A stretch of 64,000 bases of DNA. It comes from DATAUD01 sp036268455. GTDB taxonomy: Bacteria > Verrucomicrobiota > Verrucomicrobiia > Limisphaerales > Palsa-1400. Within the stretch, counting starts at the first letter, position 1, and each line of letters starts with the position of its first letter. Made by a program: the position numbers and the translations under genes. The notes under the pieces were generated by a model. The model made no database searches. It was not told the DNA's origin and saw nothing but the letters and a program-made list of their open reading frames with translations. The stretch covers positions 219,228 to 283,227 of the forward strand of contig DATAUD010000009.1 in the NCBI GenBank assembly GCA_036268455.1. Direction: 5' to 3'. Below are positions 35,708-46,557 of the stretch, piece after piece.

Positions 35708-38700
35708 ATGAGAAATGGTCTGCGTTTGTCTGATTGTTACGTTTTGGTTACGACGCGCCGCGTTGTCTTCGGGTTGCTTGCCGTGGCAGCGGGGGCTTCG
35801 CAGGGACAGAATGTTTACAACCCAGGCGTTTTTGACCTGGAGATCACCTTCGGATGCAATTGCACCTGTTTTTGCGCGACAAACATGGACGTTACAAATA
35901 CGCCGGTCGGTTCTTTTCTCGCGACGAACGGGGTGAACTGGGTTTCCGGCACGTCTTCCCTGGCTGCCGGCCTGAATCCAATGCCGCAACAGTACGTGCC
36001 TCAGCAGTGGGCGCTGCTGGATGACGGGGCCCCGCAATTCGAGGGATGGACTCAAACGGAGCAGGCGCCCCCGGGGGATGCCAACTATGTGACGGTGGGT
36101 GACACGTTGAATACTCCGGTGTCGCCGGCGGGAAATTTGACGACGCCTATTTTCAGCTCGTTGCCGCCCTATTCTTATCCTGAGCTTCCTTACAATTATT
36201 ATGAAGGTGTCCTTGATCCGCTGACCGGAGGCGGCCCCAATGTCAACCAGCCGGAGATTAATCCTCCTGGCATTAACCAGCCGTATCCGTGGAATGTCAA
36301 TGTGACGATGACCTTGCATAACGGGCAGTTGTATGTGATGGAGCAGCAACTCGCAATTGGGCCTAATCCAACGGTTTGGGGGGGGCCCATTCTCGATGTC
36401 ATTCCAGATTCCCCAAACCCGCCGCTAACGTGGACCAATTACACGGTTCCTGTCACTTATTTGGAAACCAACAGCCTGGTGTCCATCTCGCTGTATTGCA
36501 CGAATGGCGGGGTGACCAATCTGCTTTCAGTAGCCTACCCTACCATCACGGCCACGCTGGCGCCGGATCCGGACCCTTATATCCCGGGGCCGGCCAACGA
36601 TCTGACCGCAACGGGCGCAGGGGAGGAGTTGTGGACCGATGACCTCCTGACCAATTGGGTTTGGGTGTTCACGCCCGAAGACATGCCTGACGTGAACAGC
36701 ACTTATCCTGGCGCGGCTGGCACGATGCAGGCGAGCCTGCCATCCTCTTCTCCGAATTATCCTTCCGGCTGGTCGGGTTGGGTTTCGGATACGTATGTTC
36801 ACAATACGCTGCTGCTCGTCCGCGCTAACCGGGCTTACCAGATCACGCTTAATTATTATCTGACCAACGATTGCACGGGTAATCCGTTCGTGCCCATGCC
36901 GCCAATTGTCATAACCAATACGGGGCTGATCCCGCCCTGCACGAATGTGCAGATTGTGTTTTATACCGGGGCCTGCTCGGCTTGCAACCCGGCGGGACCG
37001 AATCCCTGCCCGACGACAAATACCGGGGTGGTCGATATGCTGGGAACTCCGAATGTGTGGCCGTCATCGCCCAATGGACCGCCGTCGGGCATAACTGTCT
37101 GGGCCAACCTCGGGACAACCCCTTACTATTCGGACCTGCTGCCTGGGGCGACTGTGCCTGAGATATTCAACCTGGGCGTGGAGACGTATCCTGGAGAAAC
37201 CAGCACTTATAACAAGTACGCCGTGGAAAACCTGGGTTTGAATATGGCTTACGAGTATTTTTCCTCACCCTATCTGTCAGTGACGGAGCCGCCATGCAGC
37301 ACAGTGGATTTGAGCAACAACTTTGTCATTTGCCCGACCAATCCAGGCATCGTGCAGGGTACTGTCACCCTCTGTGGATCTGTGGATAGCAACTATTACG
37401 GCGGAGTGGGCGCTTTGAACTTTTTACAGTTTGCCGTTTACCACGATCCCGTGAACGCCAACCTTCCTTATGACCCAATCGCGCCAGCCAATACGCCGTG
37501 GAGTTTAGCAGACAGTGACGGCAATGCCGATCCGACCTTGGAGAACGTCTCTTATATCGAGGCGACCAATGGAATGTCGGCATTGTCGGATGGGAATGGC
37601 AAAGCGATCACGGAATTTGACGACACTGGAGGAATGACTTCGGCCAATCAGTACACCGGGCAGTATTTATTGAAGCTGGGAGGATTGCAGAGCGAACCGA
37701 GTATTTGGGATGTCAACGATCTCCATTTGGTATTTGGGTCTCCTGTCGATTTAACTTACGACATTGTGGAGACGAATTCGCCGCCCAAGGACCTGAACAT
37801 TTCTTGCGGAGAGGATATAAGCAATAACATCAACGTTTGTTTCGGACTGCTGACGGTCAATGTAACGAACTACGCTTATGTCACCAGCCCGCAACATAAT
37901 AACGCGTATCAATCCATCAGCCTTACCGTGAGCGGAAGCGGGCCGGGATACACGATCCCGCCATTTTTCCCCGCCAACAATCTGGGCAACGCCAACAATG
38001 CCATCTTCCAGTTATTCCTGCCCGCCGGGACTTATACGATTGGCGGGACGGCCTATAATTACGGGGGAGGAAGTGACGTCTTGAGCAACACGACCTATGT
38101 GGTGGAATGCGGTTGCTCCAGCACCAACGGCACGACCAACTCCGTGTGTTGCACGAACTGCGCCGCTCCGTATCCGGACAGTTATACGGTAACGGTGTAT
38201 CCGGGATCCAATTTCCTGGCGGATGATTTGTGCCAGGGAACCAATAACACTTTGGCCGACATTTTACCGGAGGTTCCCAGTGGGACGGAAGCGCTCTTTT
38301 GGAATGGGGCGACAGGGGGGTTCACCATTGATACTTTCGCATCGCGTCAAGGCAGATGGGTTTCAGGGACTGAGACATTGTCCCCCGGCGAGGGCTTTAT
38401 TTTAATCAATCCCACCACCAATACCTATACTCTCACCATTTCCGGTTGCGCGCCTGGGTGTCCTCCGCCTTGCGCACCTACCAATATGTTTTCGCTCATT
38501 GGCGGGTACGGCACCAATGTGACGACATGGTCGAACTGGTTCAATTGCCCGCCTTTGTGCGGAACAGAAGTCATGATTTTCAATCCGATCACCCAGCAGT
38601 TCATTACGGACCTTTATGGCAATGGCGGCTGGGTTCCGCAGACGCCGTTTCTGCAAGTTGGGGAGTCGGCGTGGGTTGAGATTAACAATGGCTCTGAACT

Positions 38701-41700
38701 GACCGTCATCTGTCCCAGTCCCAAGACGGTTTCGTGTGCAACGAATTGGACATTCGATCAGCCGACAGCTGTTTCTTGCTGCAGCACCAACTTTGGCGGG
38801 TCAACCGGGGTCGAGACCAACGTGATGATCACCTCCGAGGGTATTGAGACCAACGGAAATTGCCCGGAAGTCACCGTCAGCCAGAGTTGGTCGATTATCG
38901 ATGCATGCGGGGACAGTCAAACTTGCAGCCAGACGGTGACGGTGACGGGATGTTGCACGAACACAGGAGGAGGGACCAATACAGGATGTTGCGGTCCCGG
39001 CCTTGGGGCACAGACAATTCAATGGTTGCAGTTTCCAACGAATGGAACAGCCGTTTCCGACGGTTCAGGCACTAACCCACCAGGCAGTTGGGTTATTACC
39101 AATCTGCCCTGTTATGGCAACGTGCTTATGGTCCAGAACTTTCCAGATTTGGTCTATTGGTCTCTAAATCCGAATTTTGCCGATGTGCCGAACGCAAACG
39201 GGGCGTTTGACTTTACCGAGACGGGATATGGGCCTTATTCATGGAATACTTCGGCGGGATTGTTGACCCTGTTTGCATCCAACGTTGATAATTATACCGT
39301 TACCTTCTATTTCCTGGACGGACCGCCGAACCCTTGCAACCTGGTTTTGGGTGTCGCCGGTCTCGCGGCAAATACGACGGCAATGGTATCGCAACCCGTC
39401 ACTTTCAGGACAGAGTATGACCTGACGAACACATCTTTGTCTGAACCGATTTCGGCCTACACTTCGCTGAACGGGGTCTATGAATCCTCTCTGGAGTCGG
39501 GAGTAAGCGGCACGACTGTGGGGAGCGCCTACTTTCAGACCAGCGATCATGGCGACGAATATAATACGGGCTGGGCGGTTTTGCAGCCGGGTTCCAACTT
39601 GCTGACCTCCAACTTGCCGGCGGGAAGCGTAGGGGGATATTCTGGGCCATTGACGGGTTTGCCATACTTGAGTCTATCCGTTTCCCAGCAAGGCGGGGAC
39701 GGCATAGGCTTTACGGTGGGTTACATTTGTTGCACGAATGTTTCGACTAATTGTTTGCAGGTGGAATGTCAGACGAACAAGATGGTCTCATGCGATAGCG
39801 CCTGGGCGTTTGATCCGCCGACGGCAACTTCATGTTGCACGAACAACATTCCGGGAACGACGACCAACATAATAATAACCGAAACCGGCATTACTACCAA
39901 CGGTGTCTGCCCGCAAGTTGCGATAACCGAAAGCTGGTCGATTCGTGATGCCTGCGGAGACAGCAACCTGTGCAGCCAAACGGTGACAGTACTAGGCTGC
40001 TGCACAAATCCACCACCACCCTGTTTGCAGGTGGACTGTCCGACGAACAAGACTGTGGAGTGCGGCAGCGAGTGGACGTTTGACCCGCCGACGGGTTCGA
40101 CCTGCTGCGCGAGCGGCATCGTGCATGTCGTATCACTTGGAGCCGTCACCAACGGCACCTGCCCGAAATACGCGACAAATATGTGGTCGGTCTATGATGA
40201 TTGCGGCAACAGTAATGTGTGCGGCCAGGCGGTGACGATAACGGATACCACACCGCCCATGATCGCCTGCCCGACCAACATCCGAGTGGTGTCATTGAAC
40301 AGTAATTGCCAGCTTGTCATCCCCAGCATTTCAGTTACAGCGTCGGACACTTGCACGCCGTACTGCTCACTGGTGTTCGCGCAAAATCCAACCAACGGCA
40401 CAATTGTTTCAGGTGATTCCGCGATAGTCACCGTGACGGTGACTGACCTGTGCGGCAATTCGAATTCGTGCGAAGTCCTGGTTGAGGGAGTGCCGAAACA
40501 GGGGATCAAGGTTGTCTGGCCGACGAACCTTGTGGCCAGCAACTGTGTGGTGCCTTGCGCGTCGGATTTTGTGCATGTCACGGACTGCTACTGTCCGGAA
40601 TCATCGTTGAAAATCACGCAATCACCGCTTTGCGGCTCGCCTGCCGGGTATGGAGTTAATTCAGTCTCCGTAACCGTGTCGGATTGCAACGGCATGATTG
40701 CGATGAAAGTCTTCCCGTTGTCTGTTCCGGGGGAGGAGTCGTTCATGAATGTGTTGACCAACACCGGGGTGGGAGTGAACGGGGCGTTGCTTTCGCAAAA
40801 TGCGATTGATCCGCACTACGTGATAAACGGTGTGCCCACGCCGGCGCCTCCGGGTTACGATTACCCATATCCGGTGGCGGTATTGAATTTGTGGCCCACG
40901 CTTGGATCGAGCGCTTCCACGTGGATTGCGCCTACCACGTGGCTGCCGCTGAACAGAGATCTTGATGACAGCGCCGCCGGCGATTACCTGTATTCGTACA
41001 AATTCACGCTGCCTTCCGGCGTGGATCCGGCGACCGCTTCCATTACGGGCCGGTGGGCCGCGGACGACGGCGCGATATTGATGACATTCAACGGATGGGT
41101 GACGGGAAACACGATAACGACGGCAAATGGTTATCATACCTGGACTCCCTTCTCGATTGTAACCAACTTCGTCCGCAACGAGAACCAAATCACTTTTTAT
41201 ACGGTCAACTCGGCTGGCGCTCCGGTTGATTACAACCCGACCGGGCTGAGGGTTGAATTCCTGAGCGCGAATGTTTGTGGAGGTTGCGCGCCGCCGTACG
41301 TGACCTCGTTGAGTCCGTCACAGACCTTGCAGGCGGGCAGTTCGGCGACGTTCAAAGCCCAGGCCGGCGGCACGGGGCCATTCAGTTACCAGTGGGAATT
41401 CAATAATGCGCCCATTGCGGGCGCAACGGATTCCACGGTGCATGTCAACCCGGTTACTTACTCCAACGGCGGATTGTACTCTGTAATCATCTCCAATCCT
41501 TGCGGCGTTGCCACAGGCTACACTCGCCTGACGGTGACACAGCCGTTGCCGTGGCCGAATGCCAGTTGGAACATCGCGGACGTTGACAATCCGCTCGGCG
41601 CCAGCTTCGGCCCCGACTTGTTTGTGACTGGGACGAATTACGAAACCACCCTTGGTATTGGGGCCGGGACGACAGAAGACTTTGGCCTTCCTGATCCCGG

Positions 41701-42544
41701 CGACCAGATCGTCAATGTCATGAGCATCAACCCGCAGGCCGGCACCGTCATCGGGATGCCTCCGATCGTCCCGGCGGGAAGCAATTCCGACAACTCCTAT
41801 ACGATAATCATGGACGTGTACGAGCCGGACACTTCCCTGGGAAGCCCGGCCACGCTCTTCGAGAGTTATGTCACCAACCTGAGCAGCGGCGGACAGGATG
41901 GCGTCGGATTGACGCTCGATGCGTCCAACTACGTCCATATCACCGTTACCACCGACGGAACGCCATATGACTATCCTTCGGCGACGCCCATGCCCGTGGA
42001 TTCCTGGAACCGCATCGCCCTGGTGGGTCAGGGGCCACAGGCGGATGGAACCGGCGCCGACCTGTCATTCTACCTCAATGGCATCAGCCAGGTCGCAACC
42101 GCCCCGTGCATGTGCTGCACGAATTGGTTTTACGGGGTGGCGTGGACTAACAACACAACAACCACGGTCATCAGTTCCACAAATACTACTCTCGCCAACG
42201 CGGTGTTATACATCTCCGACATCCAGTTCCACGGAATTGCCATGACGCCGCAGATGATTGCGGGCATCGGTTCGCCCGACTCTGGTTCGGCTCCGGCGAC
42301 GCTGACCGAGGCAGGTCCGTCTCCCATGCTCTCGGCCACAATGTCAAATGGAGTTGTCAATATCACATGGGCGGGCAGTCCATATGTGCTGCAGGAAACG
42401 AGCGACCTGTCCAGCGGCGTCTGGGCGGCTTCCGTTCTGCCGTTCACGGAAACCACGGTTAACGGCAACGTCATGACGACTGCGACGGTGACGCCGTCAA
42501 CCAACGCGCCAAGCAAATTTTACCGCCAAGCCTTTAGTCCGTGA
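35708..42544 (+). CDS. Giant secreted Cys-rich protein with Ig-like and LamG-like domains
   Basis: 2,278 residues. The N terminus has a hydrophobic stretch (VVFGLLAVAAGASQGQ) that could be a signal peptide. The first 1,000 residues match no family I know and contain Cys pairs (CNCTCFC, CSACNPAG). Three repeats (codons near 38,710, 39,760 and 40,028) share an SCxxxWxFDxPT-SCC block and a WSIxDACGDSxxCSQTVTV block; the last runs into a HYR-like module (TDTTPPMIACPTNI). Then come an Ig-like domain (ATFKAQAGGTGPFSYQWEF), a LamG-like domain (GVGLTLDASNYVHITVTTDG), and a C-terminal module ending APSKFYRQAFSP. Likely surface-exposed or released; function unknown. Confidence 0.85.
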   Translation: MRNGLRLSDCYVLVTTRRVVFGLLAVAAGASQGQNVYNPGVFDLEITFGCNCTCFCATNMDVTNTPVGSFLATNGVNWVSGTSSLAAGLNPMPQQYVPQQWALLDDGAPQFEGWTQTEQAPPGDANYVTVGDTLNTPVSPAGNLTTPIFSSLPPYSYPELPYNYYEGVLDPLTGGGPNVNQPEINPPGINQPYPWNVNVTMTLHNGQLYVMEQQLAIGPNPTVWGGPILDVIPDSPNPPLTWTNYTVPVTYLETNSLVSISLYCTNGGVTNLLSVAYPTITATLAPDPDPYIPGPANDLTATGAGEELWTDDLLTNWVWVFTPEDMPDVNSTYPGAAGTMQASLPSSSPNYPSGWSGWVSDTYVHNTLLLVRANRAYQITLNYYLTNDCTGNPFVPMPPIVITNTGLIPPCTNVQIVFYTGACSACNPAGPNPCPTTNTGVVDMLGTPNVWPSSPNGPPSGITVWANLGTTPYYSDLLPGATVPEIFNLGVETYPGETSTYNKYAVENLGLNMAYEYFSSPYLSVTEPPCSTVDLSNNFVICPTNPGIVQGTVTLCGSVDSNYYGGVGALNFLQFAVYHDPVNANLPYDPIAPANTPWSLADSDGNADPTLENVSYIEATNGMSALSDGNGKAITEFDDTGGMTSANQYTGQYLLKLGGLQSEPSIWDVNDLHLVFGSPVDLTYDIVETNSPPKDLNISCGEDISNNINVCFGLLTVNVTNYAYVTSPQHNNAYQSISLTVSGSGPGYTIPPFFPANNLGNANNAIFQLFLPAGTYTIGGTAYNYGGGSDVLSNTTYVVECGCSSTNGTTNSVCCTNCAAPYPDSYTVTVYPGSNFLADDLCQGTNNTLADILPEVPSGTEALFWNGATGGFTIDTFASRQGRWVSGTETLSPGEGFILINPTTNTYTLTISGCAPGCPPPCAPTNMFSLIGGYGTNVTTWSNWFNCPPLCGTEVMIFNPITQQFITDLYGNGGWVPQTPFLQVGESAWVEINNGSELTVICPSPKTVSCATNWTFDQPTAVSCCSTNFGGSTGVETNVMITSEGIETNGNCPEVTVSQSWSIIDACGDSQTCSQTVTVTGCCTNTGGGTNTGCCGPGLGAQTIQWLQFPTNGTAVSDGSGTNPPGSWVITNLPCYGNVLMVQNFPDLVYWSLNPNFADVPNANGAFDFTETGYGPYSWNTSAGLLTLFASNVDNYTVTFYFLDGPPNPCNLVLGVAGLAANTTAMVSQPVTFRTEYDLTNTSLSEPISAYTSLNGVYESSLESGVSGTTVGSAYFQTSDHGDEYNTGWAVLQPGSNLLTSNLPAGSVGGYSGPLTGLPYLSLSVSQQGGDGIGFTVGYICCTNVSTNCLQVECQTNKMVSCDSAWAFDPPTATSCCTNNIPGTTTNIIITETGITTNGVCPQVAITESWSIRDACGDSNLCSQTVTVLGCCTNPPPPCLQVDCPTNKTVECGSEWTFDPPTGSTCCASGIVHVVSLGAVTNGTCPKYATNMWSVYDDCGNSNVCGQAVTITDTTPPMIACPTNIRVVSLNSNCQLVIPSISVTASDTCTPYCSLVFAQNPTNGTIVSGDSAIVTVTVTDLCGNSNSCEVLVEGVPKQGIKVVWPTNLVASNCVVPCASDFVHVTDCYCPESSLKITQSPLCGSPAGYGVNSVSVTVSDCNGMIAMKVFPLSVPGEESFMNVLTNTGVGVNGALLSQNAIDPHYVINGVPTPAPPGYDYPYPVAVLNLWPTLGSSASTWIAPTTWLPLNRDLDDSAAGDYLYSYKFTLPSGVDPATASITGRWAADDGAILMTFNGWVTGNTITTANGYHTWTPFSIVTNFVRNENQITFYTVNSAGAPVDYNPTGLRVEFLSANVCGGCAPPYVTSLSPSQTLQAGSSATFKAQAGGTGPFSYQWEFNNAPIAGATDSTVHVNPVTYSNGGLYSVIISNPCGVATGYTRLTVTQPLPWPNASWNIADVDNPLGASFGPDLFVTGTNYETTLGIGAGTTEDFGLPDPGDQIVNVMSINPQAGTVIGMPPIVPAGSNSDNSYTIIMDVYEPDTSLGSPATLFESYVTNLSSGGQDGVGLTLDASNYVHITVTTDGTPYDYPSATPMPVDSWNRIALVGQGPQADGTGADLSFYLNGISQVATAPCMCCTNWFYGVAWTNNTTTTVISSTNTTLANAVLYISDIQFHGIAMTPQMIAGIGSPDSGSAPATLTEAGPSPMLSATMSNGVVNITWAGSPYVLQETSDLSSGVWAASVLPFTETTVNGNVMTTATVTPSTNAPSKFYRQAFSP

Positions 42545-42614
42545 GAGCCCCGATTTCATAAAATCCTTTTAAGCTTGTCCGCGCCAAAAGGCATCATGCT
42601 ATTTTAGGCTGGCC

Positions 42615-45600
42615 ATGCAATCCTTGCCAGCAATTGGACGAACCCTGAAGACAGCAATCATGGCTGGCATCTGGGCGCTTCTGTTGTGCCTTTCCTTGAT
42701 CCCCATGAGTGTCAAGGCGCAGGGCTTCCAGGTCCGCAACTGGCACATTGAGAACGGCGTCCCGGACAGCACCGTTACGTCGCTGGCCCAAACACCCGAC
42801 GGTTATTTGTGGATCGGCACGCACAAAGGGCTCGCCCGTTTCGATGGCGATAGCTTCAAACGTGTTGAAGCTGGAAGCCACAGCGCGCTTCAAGACTCCC
42901 GTATTCTTGCGCTGATAACGGACCATCAAGGCGGTCTTTGGATCGCCAGCGAGTCCGGCTTGATCAGCGAATTCCTCGGCGGCGATTTTCACACGCGATT
43001 TTCCCCGGATGCGGATGGCGCGGGAAATGACCCGGTGCGCGATTTTCTGCCCGGGTGGCGGGATATCAATTGCATGTTCGGCATCGACAGCGCCGGCGCC
43101 ATTTGGGCGTTGAACATTCGCGGGGAGTTGCTGCGATTCACAAATTCAAACGCCCCGGCGAATATTTCTGTCACACACCTTCCACCTGGGTCGATCCGCG
43201 GACTGACCGGCGATACGATTGGCCGCCCCTGGATTTTGAAAGGCGCGAGCGCGTGCGTTTTTGCCGATGGCCAATGGGAGTCGTCTTTCTCAAATGGCGT
43301 GTCGGTCCCGGGCGATATGTCCTGTTCCGCGGGAGATAACGCCATCTGGACTTCGGAAGTGTCCGGTTCCCAGGTCTTCGCGGATCTTGTGCAGTGCAAA
43401 TACGGCGGAAATTGGAATCTCTCGTCCATCCCCATTCCCACAACTCCCGCGCATCCACCCGTTTCGGCAATGTTACAGGACCACCGCGGCCGCGTCTGGA
43501 TGGCCGTAAGGTGGGGCGGAGTTTATTGCCAATCGCAGGACGGCAACTGGACACACATTCAAGAGACCGGCCCCCTGGCCAAATGCACCGCGAGATGTCT
43601 GTTCGAGGACAGGCAAGGCAGCATTTGGGTCGGGACAATTGGAGAGGGGCTTGACCACATCATGGAGTCTGCGGTGAAAACCGTGATGTTGCCGCCCGAA
43701 GCGTCCGACGTCCACGCAACAACGGTTTGCGCCGGCAAAGATGGGTTGTGGATGGGAACGGACAAAAGCCTGTATTACAAATCCTATGCGCCGTCTTCGC
43801 GCGTGACTGAGGTCGAGGGATTGAAAGGGGAAAGCATCTACTCGGTTTTGGAGGATAAAGAGGCCAACCTCTGGGTCGGCACGAGATGCGGGCTTCTCCG
43901 TCGTGAAAGTTCGGGCTTTAAAAGCATACTGAGTCTGACGAATTACTCCGGGGACATCGTTGCGCTTTTTGAGGATCGGGCCGGGGACGTTTGGGCCGGC
44001 GGATATCGGGGGATGTTGTTTCGAAAGCGCGCAGGCGCGGGCGACAGCCAGTTTGAACAGATGACCTGCGATCCATCACTCCGCATCTGCTCGATAGCGG
44101 AAAATCCGCAAGGCCAGATCTGGGTGGCAACGAGAACGTCGGGGTTGTGGCGTTTGGATGGCAAACAACTCGTCCGTTCCGGTCCGCCTCTCGGCGCTCA
44201 CGACGTGGACACGCGCTCGCTGCTCTTCGACAAAGACGGGGATCTTTGGATTGGCACTTACGGTGACGGCCTTTTCCGGGTAAACAACACAGAAGTCCAG
44301 CACTACACAACCGACGACGGCCTGCTCGATGATGTGATCCTGGGATTGTTGGAAGACGACCAGGGCAACCTCTGGATGACTTCCCGGAACGGAATTCTTG
44401 GCTGCTCCTGCCGTCAACTTGCCGAACACGCGCAAAACCAGAGCGCGCCGCTTCTTTGCAAATGCCTGGGACTCGATCAGGGACTCATAAATCGCGAATG
44501 CACCGGGGCGGGGCAACCGGTCATTTCACGCGACCGAAACGGAGAATTTTGGGTTGCCACCATGGTCGGCGCCGCGCGGTTCCTCCCTCGAATTTCCACA
44601 CGCGGCGCGCCAGGCTCGGAGGTTCGCGTGGATGCGCTGATTGTGGACGGCGTTCCACAAACGCTAGCTGCCCAGGAAGTTCGTGTTCCCGCCAGTTCGC
44701 GCCATTTTGAATTTCAATATTCGGCGCCCGAATTGGCGGCGCCAAAAACGCTTCGTTTTCGGTATCGTCTCGATGGCCTGGACGGCAATTGGCTGGAGGC
44801 CGGTTCAAGCCGCGTCGCCTCGTACAGCAAATTGCTTCCCGGCGAATATCACTTTCGAGTCATGGCCGGGGGGGAAGACGGCATTTGGAGAGAGGCCAAA
44901 ACTCCCGTTATTTTGAACGTCGTTCCGCGTTTTTGGCAAACCGGATGGTTTCGCGCGGCGGGTTTGGCCGGTATTGGGATTCTTACGTTGGGCATTGTGA
45001 CATTAAACCAACGCCGCAGGGACCGCCGCCGCCTGGAACGCCTCGAAGCTCAACAAGCGGTCGATCGTGTGCGGCGCAGCATCGCCCAGGACCTTCACGA
45101 CGAATTGGGAAGCGCGATCACCGAAATTGTCCAGCTTGGCGATTTGGCCATCCATCCGGGGCCTGAATCCGAGGCGTTGCGCTCAAGCGTTCAAACTATG
45201 ACCGCGCTTGCGCGGCGGCTTGGCGTTACCCTGGACGAGATCGTCTGGACGGTGACTTCGCGAAACGACAGCCTGCCAAATCTCGTCGGTTATATTTCCA
45301 GTCACGCGCAGGAATTTTTTCATCACGCCGGCATCGTCTGCCGGCTTGACGTGACGAAAAACATCGCGAGCGTCCCGGTGGATTCGCAAACGCGGCACAA
45401 CCTGTTTCTAGCGGTCAAGGAGGCGCTGAACAACGTGGCAAAACATTCCGGCGCAACCGAAGTTTTCCTCAGAATTCATTGCGAAAACAATTTGCTGCGT
45501 ATTTCCATCGAGGATAACGGAAAAGGATTCACAATTTCCCAGAACCGCCCGGGAGAAGGATTGACAAACATGCGAGAGCGATTGCGGTCAGTCGATGGAA

Positions 45601-45689
45601 AGGCGGAATTCTTCACTCAACCGGGCGGCGGGACTAAGGTTGTATTTACATTGGGCGTTGCGGCTGTTTCACCGGCAGACCACGAATAA
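42615..45689 (+). CDS. Propeller-type sensor histidine kinase (HisKA_3)
   Basis: 1,024 residues. Signal peptide (MAGIWALLLCLSLIPMSVKAQ), then about ten two-component-propeller blades (DGYLWIGTHKGLARFDG, GSIWVGTIGEGL, ANLWVGTRCGLL, GDLWIGTYGDGLFRV and others) forming a periplasmic sensor. A Y_Y_Y domain follows (FRYRLDGLDGNWLEAG), one transmembrane helix (GLAGIGILTLGIVTL), then a HisKA_3 dimerisation domain with phospho-acceptor His828 in AQDLHDELGSAI. The ATPase part has N box KEALNNVAKHS and G1/G2 boxes DNGKGF and GEGLTNMRERL. The architecture is like AraC-less hybrid sensors of polysaccharide users. The gene lies 64 bases before its NarL-type regulator. Confidence 0.93.
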   Translation: MQSLPAIGRTLKTAIMAGIWALLLCLSLIPMSVKAQGFQVRNWHIENGVPDSTVTSLAQTPDGYLWIGTHKGLARFDGDSFKRVEAGSHSALQDSRILALITDHQGGLWIASESGLISEFLGGDFHTRFSPDADGAGNDPVRDFLPGWRDINCMFGIDSAGAIWALNIRGELLRFTNSNAPANISVTHLPPGSIRGLTGDTIGRPWILKGASACVFADGQWESSFSNGVSVPGDMSCSAGDNAIWTSEVSGSQVFADLVQCKYGGNWNLSSIPIPTTPAHPPVSAMLQDHRGRVWMAVRWGGVYCQSQDGNWTHIQETGPLAKCTARCLFEDRQGSIWVGTIGEGLDHIMESAVKTVMLPPEASDVHATTVCAGKDGLWMGTDKSLYYKSYAPSSRVTEVEGLKGESIYSVLEDKEANLWVGTRCGLLRRESSGFKSILSLTNYSGDIVALFEDRAGDVWAGGYRGMLFRKRAGAGDSQFEQMTCDPSLRICSIAENPQGQIWVATRTSGLWRLDGKQLVRSGPPLGAHDVDTRSLLFDKDGDLWIGTYGDGLFRVNNTEVQHYTTDDGLLDDVILGLLEDDQGNLWMTSRNGILGCSCRQLAEHAQNQSAPLLCKCLGLDQGLINRECTGAGQPVISRDRNGEFWVATMVGAARFLPRISTRGAPGSEVRVDALIVDGVPQTLAAQEVRVPASSRHFEFQYSAPELAAPKTLRFRYRLDGLDGNWLEAGSSRVASYSKLLPGEYHFRVMAGGEDGIWREAKTPVILNVVPRFWQTGWFRAAGLAGIGILTLGIVTLNQRRRDRRRLERLEAQQAVDRVRRSIAQDLHDELGSAITEIVQLGDLAIHPGPESEALRSSVQTMTALARRLGVTLDEIVWTVTSRNDSLPNLVGYISSHAQEFFHHAGIVCRLDVTKNIASVPVDSQTRHNLFLAVKEALNNVAKHSGATEVFLRIHCENNLLRISIEDNGKGFTISQNRPGEGLTNMRERLRSVDGKAEFFTQPGGGTKVVFTLGVAAVSPADHE

Positions 45690-45753
45690 ACCCCCAATAA
45701 TGAGGATGGTTGCCCAATGCGGCTTCGCATAATCTTCACGCCGACTTGTCGGC

Positions 45754-46401
45754 ATGAGCATTAAAATAGCAATCGTCGAAGATAGCGCGCCTATCAGCAA
45801 TAACTGGGTGCGCATGCTTGATGCCCAACCGGGATTTCGGTGCGTCGGCGCATTTCGTACCGGAGAGGAAGCGCTGCAAAAAATGGCGGACCTTGCGCCG
45901 GATGTCGTTTTGATGGACATCAGCCTGCCTGGGATGTCTGGAATCGAATGCGTATCGCGATTGAAATTAATCCTGCCGCGCGCGCCGGTCTTGATGGTCA
46001 CCGTGCATTCGGACAACGACCGGCTGTTTCAAGCATTGCAGGCGGGCGCCAGCGGCTATCTGTTAAAACGGATTACTCCCGCTCAACTGATCGCCGCAAT
46101 TCAGGAGATTTTACAGGGAGGCGCGCCGATGACCGGTGAGATCGCCCGCAGGGTGATTGAATCGTTTAGCCGGTCTGTCGCGGCGCAAGCCGAAAACTGC
46201 AACTTGAGCGCGCGAGAAAACGAGGTGCTCGAATTGCTTGCGCAAGCCTACACAGACAAGGAGATTGCCGAGCGATTGCATATCAGCTTCACGACCGTGC
46301 GCAGCCACGTGGCCCACATCTTCGAGAAACTACACGTCCGCTCTCGTGTCGAAGCCGCGACCCACTTTGTCCGCTCACCCAAACAGCCGACCGCCGGCTG
46401 A
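45754..46401 (+). CDS. NarL/FixJ-type response regulator
   Basis: 215 residues. Receiver domain with acidic pocket Glu9/Asp10, phospho-acceptor Asp55 (VLMDISLPGMSG), Thr in VTVHSDND and Lys in GYLLKR. The C-terminal LuxR helix-turn-helix reads LSARENEVLELLAQAYTDKE and AERLHISFTTVRSHVAHIFE. It should be phosphorylated by the upstream propeller kinase and act as a DNA-binding activator. Its targets are unknown, but the genes around it encode the secreted proteins, so local control is likely. Confidence 0.95.
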   Translation: MSIKIAIVEDSAPISNNWVRMLDAQPGFRCVGAFRTGEEALQKMADLAPDVVLMDISLPGMSGIECVSRLKLILPRAPVLMVTVHSDNDRLFQALQAGASGYLLKRITPAQLIAAIQEILQGGAPMTGEIARRVIESFSRSVAAQAENCNLSARENEVLELLAQAYTDKEIAERLHISFTTVRSHVAHIFEKLHVRSRVEAATHFVRSPKQPTAG

Positions 46402-46557
46402 CGCGGGGCCTGCCTGCTCGCGCTCCAACGAGAGGTAATGTGGCGTTTCCGCAACTTTTGGTGGAATCCTCAATCTTGAGGATACCGGCTGCCTCCATGA
46501 ACTGGTATGACTGGAACCAGCAAACAAAACAACAATTACTAAGTGAACCGGACCGCT

